Notes: generated by a model not told the origin, from the letters alone. A DNA stretch of 64,000 nt from CAIWHR01 sp963786625 (GCA_963786625.1 CAWAZS010000003.1:1-64000); one strand, 5' to 3'. Shown: positions 45,807-53,295, counted from the stretch's first letter. Numbers and translations: made by a program.

Positions 45807-45829
45807 CGTCGCACCTCGCGGCCTGCGAT

Positions 45830-45945
45830 CGTCGATCGTGGGTCCGGCGATCGCGGGCCCGGCGATCGTGGGTCCGGCGATCGTGGGTCCGGCTTCAGCC
45901 GGACGTTCCGAGCCGCCTGAAGGCGGCCCCACGGCTGCACGGCGA
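45830..45945. repeat. 15-bp tandem array joined to a 52-bp palindromic element (B2)
   Basis: Four units of GATCGTGGGTCCGGC (unit 2 has two changes) run from 45834 to 45893. The last merges into element B2 (45882-45933), the inverted copy of B1. The array therefore looks like slippage copies of the left arm of B2. B1 and B2 flank KS2 in opposite orientation. Confidence 0.8.
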
Positions 45946-46788
45946 TCATTGCACGGCCCTCGCCGCGACCTCGAGCCGCGCGGTGGCGGCGGTCTTGCCG
46001 TCCATGCGCGCCGCCAGGCGAATCGTCGCGCTCTCGGCGCCGGACGGCGCGAGCTCGGCGTCGATGTCGAGCTCGGCGCCCGGCGGGATGAACGAGCGCA
46101 TCTTCACGTGGGTCATCCGCGAGGGCCGGGGCCGCGTGCCGGCGGGCCAGTGCGTGGCCTCGGCCGCCACCTCCATCGCAAGGCCGATCTGCGCGTCGAG
46201 CAGGAGCGTCGCGGGAAAGACGGGACGGCGCGGAAAGTGGTCGCCGAAAAACGGCGCCGACTCGGGCACGTACAGCGTCGCGTTTGCCGACACGCCGGGC
46301 ACGCCCCCCTTGCGCACGACCCGCGGCGCGACGACGCCGCGGAAGCGGCCGGCCGGCGCGCCCTCGCCGCGAAGCAGCGCGAAGCGCGCCTCGAGCTCGG
46401 CCGGAGAATCGAACTCCTCGACGGGAAGCATCGGCCCGAGGCAGTCGACGAGCTCGATCACGAGCGTGCCATCCACGCGCGCGCGTCCGGCGTAGGCGAC
46501 CGCGTGCTCGTCGCAATGCTCGATGTCGACCTCGAGATCGAGCGTGTTGCCGGGACGTACGTCCCCGCGAAAGCGCGTCTCGTTGGCGAGCGCGGCGACG
46601 GGCCGGCCGCGGAATCCGATGTGCGCCATCGAGACCCACGCGGCGAGCTGGCCCACGGCCTCGGCGACGAGGCACGACGGGAACGCCGCGATGCCCGCGG
46701 GTACCGCGTAGGTCCCGCATGCACGCCGTGCCGGCTCGTATTCGCCGATGCGGTCGACGAACGAGAACGCCGCGAAGTGGTCAGCCAT
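45946..46788 (-). CDS. double-hotdog 3-hydroxyacyl-ACP dehydratase-like protein
   Basis: 280 residues made of two FabZ/FabA-like hotdog halves. The second half keeps the dehydratase His in FFGDHFPRRPVFPATLLLD (His184) but has Asp198 where FabZ has Glu. The first half lacks the HFP His but keeps Glu43 in AFPSCLVAEAVGQLAAW. One active site with His184 and Glu43 across the internal dimer interface is plausible. It starts at ATG 46788 and ends at TGA 45946-45948. It lies between ACP and KS2 and would remove water from the 3-hydroxyacyl chain. An alternative is a thioesterase or an ACP-binding non-catalytic hotdog. Confidence 0.75.
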   Translation of the reverse strand: MADHFAAFSFVDRIGEYEPARRACGTYAVPAGIAAFPSCLVAEAVGQLAAWVSMAHIGFRGRPVAALANETRFRGDVRPGNTLDLEVDIEHCDEHAVAYAGRARVDGTLVIELVDCLGPMLPVEEFDSPAELEARFALLRGEGAPAGRFRGVVAPRVVRKGGVPGVSANATLYVPESAPFFGDHFPRRPVFPATLLLDAQIGLAMEVAAEATHWPAGTRPRPSRMTHVKMRSFIPPGAELDIDAELAPSGAESATIRLAARMDGKTAATARLEVAARAVQ

Positions 46789-46825
46789 CCGCGATCGCCA
46801 TGGCGCGCAGGGGTATCCACGACAT

Positions 46826-46906
46826 CAGTGCCCGCCCGGCCGCCCGAAGGGCACTGTGCTCCCCCGCGGGGGGCAGCGAACGCAGTGAGCGTGGGGGCCG
46901 TCCATC
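46826..46906. repeat. family A palindromic repeat between ACP and dehydratase genes
   Basis: A single copy with core CGCCCGAAGGGCACTGTG at 46841, a CCCCCGCGGGGGG hairpin, and the tail GCAGTGAGCGTGGGGGCCG, ending within three bases of the ACP stop. Same orientation as the copies at 44371, 48127, 48204 and 48276. Confidence 0.8.
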
Positions 46907-47335
46907 TCAGCTCGCCGCCTTCGCCTCGCGCTGCGCCGCGACGACGAGCTTGCAGAAGGTCTCGGTCGTGAACAGCCGCGGGATGTCCTTGACCTTGGTC
47001 GGCGTCCGGAAGCGCTCGGGCGGAACCTCCGACAGATACGAGCGCAGCTGCGCGAGACCGACGTCGGTGACGATGCCGTTCTGCTCGAACTCCGCCTCGG
47101 TAAGCGCCCCGCGCGCGTTCTCGACGATCTTGCCGCGCGGGATCTTGATCTTGAACGCACGCTCGAGGCGGAAGACCATGTCGAGAAAGTCGATCGACTC
47201 CGCGTCGAGGTCCTCGATCAGCGAAGCGTCGGGCTTGACGTCCTCGACATCGCAGCCCAGCGCGTCGGCGATCGTCGCCGAGACCGTCGGCAGCACCGCG
47301 AGGATTTCTTCCTTGGCTATTTCCGGTTGGGTCAT
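46907..47335 (-). CDS. acyl carrier protein with C-terminal extension (142 aa)
   Basis: The first 85 residues are a carrier-protein fold with the phosphopantetheine attachment Ser47 in DLDAESIDFLDMVFRLERAF. Ile follows the Ser instead of the usual Leu. Residues 85-142 form an extra segment (VGLAQLRSYLSEVPPERFRT and KDIPRLFTTETFCKLVVAAQ) not present in FabD-type housekeeping ACP (about 78 residues). GGAG lies five bases before ATG 47335. It is 15 bases downstream of the ketoreductase. It should carry the growing chain of this pathway after modification by the AcpS domain encoded at the operon end. Confidence 0.85.
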   Translation of the reverse strand: MTQPEIAKEEILAVLPTVSATIADALGCDVEDVKPDASLIEDLDAESIDFLDMVFRLERAFKIKIPRGKIVENARGALTEAEFEQNGIVTDVGLAQLRSYLSEVPPERFRTPTKVKDIPRLFTTETFCKLVVAAQREAKAAS

Positions 47336-47350
47336 TTTTCTCCGCTCCAG

Positions 47351-48109
47351 TCATTCCATCTTGAATCCGCCGTCGACACCCAGCACCTGGCCCGTGACGT
47401 AGTCGGCGTACGCGGAGGCGAGGAACCACACCGCGTACGCGACCTCGTCGGACGTGCCGTAACGCCTGAGCAGGATGCGCGCCTTGATCTCGTCGCCGGC
47501 CATCTCGCGCACGTCCTTCGACATCTCGGTGTCGATCACGCCGGGCGCAACGCAGTTGACGTTGATCTTGCGCGGCGCGAGCTCGACGGCGAGCGCGCGG
47601 GTGAACGCGTTGATCGCGCCCTTGCTCGCCGCGTAGTTGGTCTGGCCGCGGCCGCCCTTCTCCCCGGAGACCGAGCCGATGTTGACGATGCGGCCCCGGC
47701 GCTGCGAGATCATGTAGGGGACCACGGCGCGCGTCACGTTGAACACGCCGGTCACGTTGGTCTCGAGCACCAGCTTCACGTCGTCGTCGTCGAACGCCGC
47801 GAGCGGGTTGTCGCGGATCATGCCGGCGTTGTTGACCAGGATGTCGATGCGCCCGCAGCGCTCGGCGACGCTCTCGACCGCGGCGGCGCAGGCCTGCGAA
47901 TCGCGAACGTCGACCTGCATCGCCGCAATCCTGTCGCCGGCGGCGCTGCCGGTGGCGACGACCTCCTCGGCGGCCGCGGCGTTGCTCCGATAGAAGAACG
48001 TGACGTCGGCGCCTTCCGCGGCGAGCAGGAGGGCGATCGCCCGGCCGATGCCGCGGCTGCCGCCGGTGACGATCGCGCTCTTTCCTGCAATGCCGGCGTC
48101 GACCTTCAT
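47351..48109 (-). CDS. 3-oxoacyl-ACP reductase, FabG type
   Basis: 252-residue short-chain dehydrogenase. NADP(H)-binding GGSRGIGRAIALLLAAEGAD lies near residue 16, DILVNNAGMIRD near 90, catalytic Ser in NIGSVSGEKGG and YxxxK in QTNYAASKGAIN near 155, and a C-terminal GQVLGVDGGF. Match to FabG is strong throughout. It reduces 3-ketoacyl-ACP in the cluster's elongation cycle. The start at 48109 follows a gap of 235 bases packed with three repeat copies after fabL, and the ACP gene is 15 bases downstream. Confidence 0.9.
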   Translation of the reverse strand: MKVDAGIAGKSAIVTGGSRGIGRAIALLLAAEGADVTFFYRSNAAAAEEVVATGSAAGDRIAAMQVDVRDSQACAAAVESVAERCGRIDILVNNAGMIRDNPLAAFDDDDVKLVLETNVTGVFNVTRAVVPYMISQRRGRIVNIGSVSGEKGGRGQTNYAASKGAINAFTRALAVELAPRKINVNCVAPGVIDTEMSKDVREMAGDEIKARILLRRYGTSDEVAYAVWFLASAYADYVTGQVLGVDGGFKME

Positions 48110-48112
48110 GTC

Positions 48113-48344
48113 AGCGCCCGCACGGCCGCCCGAAGGGCGCTGTGCTCCCCCCGGGGGGCAGCGAACGAAGTGAGCGTGGGGGCCGTTCAAAACCCCGCAC
48201 GGCCGCCCGAAGGGCGCTGACCTGCCCCCCGGGGGGAGCGAACGAAAGGCGCGCAGGCCGCAGAACGCCGACGGCCGTCCGAAGGGCGCTGACCTGCCCC
48301 CTTGGGGGGAGGCGAACGCAGTGAGCTTCGGGGGCAGTTTCATC
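48113..48344. repeat. three tandem family A palindromic repeats between fabL and the ketoreductase
   Basis: Three copies of the element follow one another with cores at about 48127, 48204 and 48276 (CGCCCGAAGGGCGCTG, CGCCCGAAGGGCGCTG and CGTCCGAAGGGCGCTG). Each is followed by a C-run/G-run hairpin and most of the GTGAGC...GGGGGC tail. They fill almost the whole gap, the last ending at the fabL stop. Confidence 0.85.
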
Positions 48345-49100
48345 TTAGCCCGAGATGGCGAAGCCGCCGTCGACGACCAGCGTGTGCCCGTTGATCATCG
48401 CGGCCTCCGGCAGGCAGAGGAGGTAGACGGCGCCGGCGACGTCGCCGGGGGTGAGCACCGGACCGGCGGGGGTCCGCCGGGCGAAGTCCGCGAGCAGCTC
48501 CTCGCGGTTCGGGAAATACGCGAGCGCGTCGGTGTCGACGACGCCGGCGGAGACCGTGTTGACGCGGATGCCGCGCGGCCCGAGCTCCTGCGCGAGCGCG
48601 CGGGCGAGGGACTCGAGCGCGGCCTTCGATGCGCCGACGAAGCCGTAGCCGGGCATCGCGCGCTGCGCGCCGAGGCTCGACATGGCGACGATGCGCGCGC
48701 CGGAGCTCATCAGCGGCAGGCCGCGCTGGGTGAGCAGGTTGAGCGCCAGCGCGTTGGTCTCCATGCACCAGCGCCAGTGCTTCAGCGTCATCTCGACCGT
48801 CGGTTTCAGGACTCCCGATGCGGCGTTGCTGACCAGGATGTCCAGGCGGTCGAAGTGCTTGCGGAACTCGGCATAGATCTCGTCGACCGATTCGGGAATG
48901 CCGACGCTGCCCTGGATGGCGACGGCACGGCGGCCGAGCGCGCGGATCTCGGCGCAGAGGGCCTCGGCTTCCGCGGCGCTGTTGTAATAGTTGGCAGCGA
49001 TGTCGCATCCGCCCTGGGCGAGCTTCAGCGCGACGGCGCGGCCGATGCCGCGCGCCGCGCCGGTGACGAGTGCGATCTTGCCGGCCAATGCCGCTGACAT
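48345..49100 (-). CDS. enoyl-ACP reductase, FabL type (SDR family)
   Basis: 251-residue SDR with IALVTGAARGIGRAVALKLA at the N-terminus. The FabL-like signatures are LVSNAASGVLKPTVEMTLKH, IVAMSSLGAQRAMPGYGFVG with ASK, and GVVDTDALAYFPNREELLAD followed by RRTPAGPV. The SNAASG and DTDAL...FPNREEL blocks match Bacillus FabL (enoyl reductase III) better than FabG. It would reduce the double bond made by the dehydratase, giving saturated chains. The start at 49100 (MSAALAGK) has only a weak ribosome-binding site. It lies 65 bases after hydrolase 1. Confidence 0.75.
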   Translation of the reverse strand: MSAALAGKIALVTGAARGIGRAVALKLAQGGCDIAANYYNSAAEAEALCAEIRALGRRAVAIQGSVGIPESVDEIYAEFRKHFDRLDILVSNAASGVLKPTVEMTLKHWRWCMETNALALNLLTQRGLPLMSSGARIVAMSSLGAQRAMPGYGFVGASKAALESLARALAQELGPRGIRVNTVSAGVVDTDALAYFPNREELLADFARRTPAGPVLTPGDVAGAVYLLCLPEAAMINGHTLVVDGGFAISG

Positions 49101-49165
49101 GGTGGGTTCGCTGCCCGTGGGGAGGAGTCGCGCCCGGCGCCGTGCTGGCGCGGCGGGCAAGACCG

Positions 49166-50242
49166 CTATTTTAACCCGTCCGCCAGGACGCGCCTTGCGC
49201 GGACGAACCGCTGCGCCTCCAGGGCCCAGTGCTTCTTGATGCTGTACCAGACGTCGGCCGCCCAGAGTATTGCGCCACCGGTCCCCTCCGGCGGTTCCGC
49301 GGCGCCGGCGTCGCGGTCGGGCACGTAATCGTCGAGCCACTTGCGCACAGCCGGATTCCGCGGGAGTTCGTGCGTCACCGGGACGAATACGTGGTTGTAC
49401 GTCGCCGGCAGCGTGACGTTGCGCACGTTCGCGGTACCGTTCTTCTCGTAGGGCACGTCGAACGGGTTGCCGGGAAACGAGAGCGCGAAGAGATCGAGCG
49501 CGATGAAGTAGCCGGTGAACTCGTCCACCGTATCGGGAATGCGCCGCAGGTTGGCGAAGTCGTCCCACTGGTTGGGCAGCACGAGCGCCCAGCCGCCCGC
49601 GCCGAGGACGGAGGCGTACGAAACGGACAGGCCGATCACCGGACGCTCGCGGTCCGTAAAGGGGTCGACGATCGTCGTGCGCTTCTCCGCCTCATCGGTC
49701 ACCGGATTCCAGACCGCGAGCTGCCGGCTCTTCTGGCCCGCCAGCTCCTTCAGGATCTTCACCACGTAGAGTCCCCCCTGGCTGTGGCCGACGATCATCG
49801 GCCGCAAGCCGTCCTGCTCGTAGTGCCACGCGAGGATGCCGGCGAGACGCTCGGTGCTGCTGTAGGGGCTGTACGACCACTCGCCGGCGCGGGGTTCGCG
49901 GATCTTCGCCTCGGGGTAGCCCATCCCGGTGAGGAACTCGCCGAACGAGGCCATCGCCAGATGCACCGGGTAGATCCCGCCATGGACCAGCATGATCGTC
50001 GGCGCCGGGCCATGGCCGAGGACGTCCGCAATGTCGCGCTCCGACACGCGGGTCGGATCGAGCGCCAGGATTCGTTCCTCGAGCGCGGCGTCGATCCGCG
50101 CGGCCCTGAGCACGGTTCGCTCGCCCGCCTTCGGCTCGATCGGCGGCGAGCGCTCGGGGATCGCCACGCAGCCGGCCAACATCCCGGCAACGGCGAAGGC
50201 GGCAACCAGCAGGAGGCCGGGAACACGGTGTCGCAGATTCAT
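49166..50242 (-). CDS. lipoprotein alpha/beta hydrolase (hydrolase 1)
   Basis: 358 residues. A lipobox (AGMLAGC, Cys25) predicts a lipid-anchored periplasmic or outer-membrane enzyme. The nucleophile elbow VGHSQGGLYVV places Ser154. The acid and His are probably in PVIGLSVSYAS/WDDF and the TYNHVFVP region (the His before VFVP). The protein is closely related to hydrolase 2 encoded two genes upstream (shared LALDPTRV, FLTGMGYPEAKIREPR and WNPVTDEAE blocks). Its ATG overlaps the TGA of the acyltransferase gene as ATGA, so the two are translationally coupled. A role as esterase, transacylase or thioesterase on the cluster's product is inferred. Confidence 0.75.
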   Translation of the reverse strand: MNLRHRVPGLLLVAAFAVAGMLAGCVAIPERSPPIEPKAGERTVLRAARIDAALEERILALDPTRVSERDIADVLGHGPAPTIMLVHGGIYPVHLAMASFGEFLTGMGYPEAKIREPRAGEWSYSPYSSTERLAGILAWHYEQDGLRPMIVGHSQGGLYVVKILKELAGQKSRQLAVWNPVTDEAEKRTTIVDPFTDRERPVIGLSVSYASVLGAGGWALVLPNQWDDFANLRRIPDTVDEFTGYFIALDLFALSFPGNPFDVPYEKNGTANVRNVTLPATYNHVFVPVTHELPRNPAVRKWLDDYVPDRDAGAAEPPEGTGGAILWAADVWYSIKKHWALEAQRFVRARRVLADGLK

Positions 50243-51537
50243 GCGTCGAGGCGTCTTGCGCAGGCAACGATCCAGTCCGCCATTTTATCGATGTTTGCCG
50301 CGGTGAACGCGGTCGTCCGGTAGGTGATGCCCAGATGCAGCAGGTCGCCCGCGGTGGTGGCGGCGACGACGACCGGTGACAGCGGTCCGGTCGGCACCCC
50401 GCGCAGGTACTCCGGCGGCGCCATCTGTCCACCGGCGCCTTCCCAGAGCGCATTGACGTTCAGCATCGAGAGCGCACCCCATACGGGATAGTTCTTGGCA
50501 TAGAGGCGCCGGCGTCGATCGACGGAGAGAAACCGCCACAGCACGCCGGTCGCGGCAATTCCCAGCAGGCTTTGGAGGTAGAGCTTCTCGCGTTTGATCG
50601 GAGCCGTCTCGGCCGCGATGTCGCGTGCGAGCTGCTCGAGCGAAAGCCCCGGAGGCAGCGGATGGGAGATGCGGAACGAGCTCAGGAACTGGCCGAACGT
50701 CGTGTTCGGATCGACGTCGAGATCGCGCCGGAGATTGAAGATCGACGCCACGGCAAGCTCGTGGCGCGCTCGTGTCGGGTCACGTTCCCCGGCGAATGGC
50801 TCCAGCGCCTGGAGCAGGATCGCCAGCAGCAGGTCGTTGACGGTGACGCGCCACGCGCGCGCCGTGCGCACGAGCGCGGCAACCTCCGGGGGATCGAGCC
50901 GACGATAGGCAAAGCCGGTCGCGGAGTCCTCGCCGCGGGGATACACGGGCCGCACGGACCGCCGGCAGCTCGCCACCATCTCCGGCAGGGCCCGGAGCCC
51001 GCGCAAGGCGCGTCCCGCATGGCGGAGGAACAGCCGCCGGTAGGTGCGCGGATATCTGTCCAGCGGCTGCGGGGGCAGTGCGTCGGGCCGGTGGCGGCAA
51101 TAGCGGGAAACGATGCCCTCGAGCAGCACCACGATCGAGTCGCCGCCGGCGATGAAATGGTCGTAGGCGAGGCCCAGGTAGAACCACGAATCGCTGTCGA
51201 TACAGAAGAACCGGAACGGGTGAATCGGACCTTCGCGCTCGAAGGGCTCGTTGAGCGCGCGTTCGATCGTGCGCTCGACGACGGCCATGGGCTCACGGCC
51301 GCCGGCATGAACGGCAAGCGCGATGTCCGCGGGGCCGCCCCGGTACTCGAAGCGCCCGCGCCGCGCGTCGAGCACCAGGCCCGTGAGGCCGAGCGCGCGA
51401 AGCTGCCCGTCGATGAGCGCCGAGAGCCGGGACGCATCGAGCGGGCGGTCGATCCGGACGACGTGGACCGCGGAGTAGGGGTGCAGCTCTCGCCAGCGCA
51501 GCATCGCTGCCTGGAACAGGTTGACGCGCCCCTTCAC
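50239..51537 (-). CDS. condensation-superfamily (HxxxD-type) acyltransferase
   Basis: 432 residues from a GTG at 51537 that overlaps the hydrolase 2 stop as GTGA; VNLFQAAMLRWRELHPYSAV follows. The fold is that of condensation domains, wax-ester synthases and PapA-type acyltransferases: LGLAYDHFIAGGDSIVVLL near residue 121-139 holds the catalytic His127. The usual HHxxxDG appears here as DHFIAGG, the motif Asp being replaced by Gly. VTVNDLLLAILLQALEPFAG near 245 and SIFNLRRDLDVDPNTTFGQF match the second half of the family. No membrane segment is clear. It likely transfers the ACP-bound acyl chain to an alcohol or amine acceptor. Hydrolase genes are coupled on both sides. Confidence 0.7.
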   Translation of the reverse strand: MKGRVNLFQAAMLRWRELHPYSAVHVVRIDRPLDASRLSALIDGQLRALGLTGLVLDARRGRFEYRGGPADIALAVHAGGREPMAVVERTIERALNEPFEREGPIHPFRFFCIDSDSWFYLGLAYDHFIAGGDSIVVLLEGIVSRYCRHRPDALPPQPLDRYPRTYRRLFLRHAGRALRGLRALPEMVASCRRSVRPVYPRGEDSATGFAYRRLDPPEVAALVRTARAWRVTVNDLLLAILLQALEPFAGERDPTRARHELAVASIFNLRRDLDVDPNTTFGQFLSSFRISHPLPPGLSLEQLARDIAAETAPIKREKLYLQSLLGIAATGVLWRFLSVDRRRRLYAKNYPVWGALSMLNVNALWEGAGGQMAPPEYLRGVPTGPLSPVVVAATTAGDLLHLGITYRTTAFTAANIDKMADWIVACARRLDA

Positions 51538-52544
51538 CGGGCGCTCCGGCGCTGCGCGGCAACGAGCCGCTGTGCCTCGCGAGCCCAGTGTCGCTTCACG
51601 CTGTACCAGATGTCGGCGGCGTGCACGAGGTTGGCCGTGTCGACCTCGGCGTCGTCGGGGAGCGCGACCGCGCCATCCGGCGAGTACGCATCGATCCAGG
51701 CCCGCGTGATCGGGTTCGCGGCGAGATGCTCGGCGGCCGGCAGCCCGATGTGCGTGTACGTCGCCGGCAGGATCACGTTGCGGACGGCCGCGGATCCCGA
51801 TGCCAGATACGGATCGGAGCGCGGGAACAGCCCCGCGACGAGGTCCCACTCGATGGCGAACCCGGTGAACTCCTCGACGCTGTCGGGGATCTCGCGGAGC
51901 TTCGCAATCATCGTCCATTGCCCGAGCAGGACACGCGGCAGCTTGCCCGTGGCGATCGCGGCCGCGTAGGGCAGCGTCAGGCCCACCACGGGCCGCGATG
52001 CGCCGCTCAACGGATCGACGATCGTGGTTCGCGGCTCGGCGCGGTCCGTGACCGGATTCCACACCGGAATCGACTCCCCGAACGCGCCGGCCAGCTCGTG
52101 CAGCACGCGGATCGCCAGCATCCCGCCCTGGCTGTGCCCGATCACCAGCGGGCGCGTGCCCTCCGTTTCGTAGTACCACGCCAACGCGCCGGCCAGCTGC
52201 CGGCTGTCGGCGAAGCTGCTCGACGAGAGGGTCCCGTCGCGCGGGTGCCGGATCCGATCCGGCGGGTAGCCCATCGCGATCAGGAATTCCGCGAAGGGCT
52301 CCATGGTGATCGGAGCGATGCTGCCCTGGAGCAGGACGATCCTCGGCGCCGGCGCGCGCGCGAGCACGTCGGCGACCTCGCGGGCACCCACGCGCGCCGG
52401 ATCGAGAGCGAGCAGCCGCTCGGCGACGACCGGATCCCGGCCGGCGCCGAGCGGCGCCGCACCGGGCTCGCCCGCCCGTGCGCAGACCGGCAGCGCCGCG
52501 ATGACGGCGACGGCCATCGCCGAAACGATCGAGGGCAATCGCAT
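51534..52544 (-). CDS. secreted alpha/beta hydrolase (hydrolase 2)
   Basis: 336 residues with an N-terminal signal peptide (SIVSAMAVAVIAALPVCARA) and the elbow VIGHSQGGMLAIRVLHELAG (Ser138). It shares long blocks with hydrolase 1 (LALDPARVGAREVADVLA, FLIAMGYPPDRIRHPRDG, WNPVTDRAEPRTTIVDPL, VRNVILPATYTHIGLP and KRHWAREAQRLVAAQ), so the two are paralogues; this one has a plain signal peptide instead of a clear lipobox. It is second in the operon, 49 bases after the methyltransferase. It probably acts in the periplasm or on exported lipids; the substrate is unknown. Confidence 0.75.
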   Translation of the reverse strand: MRLPSIVSAMAVAVIAALPVCARAGEPGAAPLGAGRDPVVAERLLALDPARVGAREVADVLARAPAPRIVLLQGSIAPITMEPFAEFLIAMGYPPDRIRHPRDGTLSSSSFADSRQLAGALAWYYETEGTRPLVIGHSQGGMLAIRVLHELAGAFGESIPVWNPVTDRAEPRTTIVDPLSGASRPVVGLTLPYAAAIATGKLPRVLLGQWTMIAKLREIPDSVEEFTGFAIEWDLVAGLFPRSDPYLASGSAAVRNVILPATYTHIGLPAAEHLAANPITRAWIDAYSPDGAVALPDDAEVDTANLVHAADIWYSVKRHWAREAQRLVAAQRRSAR

Positions 52545-52593
52545 GCCGGAGTCCCGCCGCGCGGCGTTCAGCGCGCCGCGCCAGCCGCAGCTC

Positions 52594-53295
52594 TCACCTC
52601 GCCGGTCCCGCGAGACGCGGGAAGAAACGGCCCGTCCGGCGCAGGTACTGCGCGTAGGTGTCGCCGTGGACGCCGAGCAGATGCCGCTCCTCGTTACGCG
52701 CCTTGATGTTCATGAGCACGATGTGCACTGCCGCGATCAGCGCCATCGGTGCGGTCGGCACGATCGCGAGCGAGCAGAGCATGAGCAGGATGCTGAACGC
52801 GTAGATCGGGTGCCGGATGCGCGCGAACAGTCCGTCGGTGATGAGGTCGGTCTTCCGCTCGACGCCGACGTCCATCCGCCAGTCGCTGCCCATCCGTAGC
52901 CAGCACTTGATCGTGGCGGCGAGCGCGATCACGGCGACGATCGCGGCGATCCAGCGCAGCGTCGCGTAGGCCGGCTCGCGCAGGGCGAAATCGGGAAGCG
53001 CCGGAACGGCGCCGCTTCGGGCAAGCGTCGCCCAGGGCACGAAGATCCACGCGGCGACGAGCGGCACCCAGACGAGCCACATGAAGCGCTCGAGACGTTG
53101 TTCCGGGACGAGCCCGACCACCTTGCGGGTCGCGCGGCGGACCCGGACGATCATCGCGCCGACGCCGACCCAGTAGGCACTGATCGTCGTGGCCAGCAGT
53201 GCGAGCGGGAGATCCTGCATCGTGTCGAGGGTGGCGGCGCAAGCCGCGATCGTGCCGACCGGGACTCCGGGAGCCGTCGGGCGGACCCGCGGCAT
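52594..53295 (-). CDS. isoprenylcysteine carboxyl methyltransferase-like membrane protein
   Basis: 233 residues with five or so hydrophobic helices. The C-terminal signature LFARIRHPIYAFSILLMLC followed by IKARNEERHLLGVHGDTYAQ and a YLRRTGRFFP end is that of ICMT/phospholipid methyltransferase-like proteins: RHPxY binds the SAM region and NEERHL is conserved. The start at 53295 has GGAAG upstream; an ATG at 53220 (MQDLPLALL) is an alternative. It is the first gene of the minus-strand lipid cluster. It could methylate a carboxyl, hydroxyl or amine of the product. Confidence 0.7.
   Translation of the reverse strand: MPRVRPTAPGVPVGTIAACAATLDTMQDLPLALLATTISAYWVGVGAMIVRVRRATRKVVGLVPEQRLERFMWLVWVPLVAAWIFVPWATLARSGAVPALPDFALREPAYATLRWIAAIVAVIALAATIKCWLRMGSDWRMDVGVERKTDLITDGLFARIRHPIYAFSILLMLCSLAIVPTAPMALIAAVHIVLMNIKARNEERHLLGVHGDTYAQYLRRTGRFFPRLAGPAR

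Noticed and set aside
45807..45932. N-terminal extension of KS2 with GPTIAGP repeats
   Set aside because: It is translation of the 15-bp tandem repeat and the palindromic element; the conserved start with its own ribosome-binding site is at 45806.
44279..48344. Possible CRISPR array from the repeated elements
   Set aside because: The copies are spread between genes at irregular distances, vary in length and have no unique spacers of constant size; no cas genes are present.
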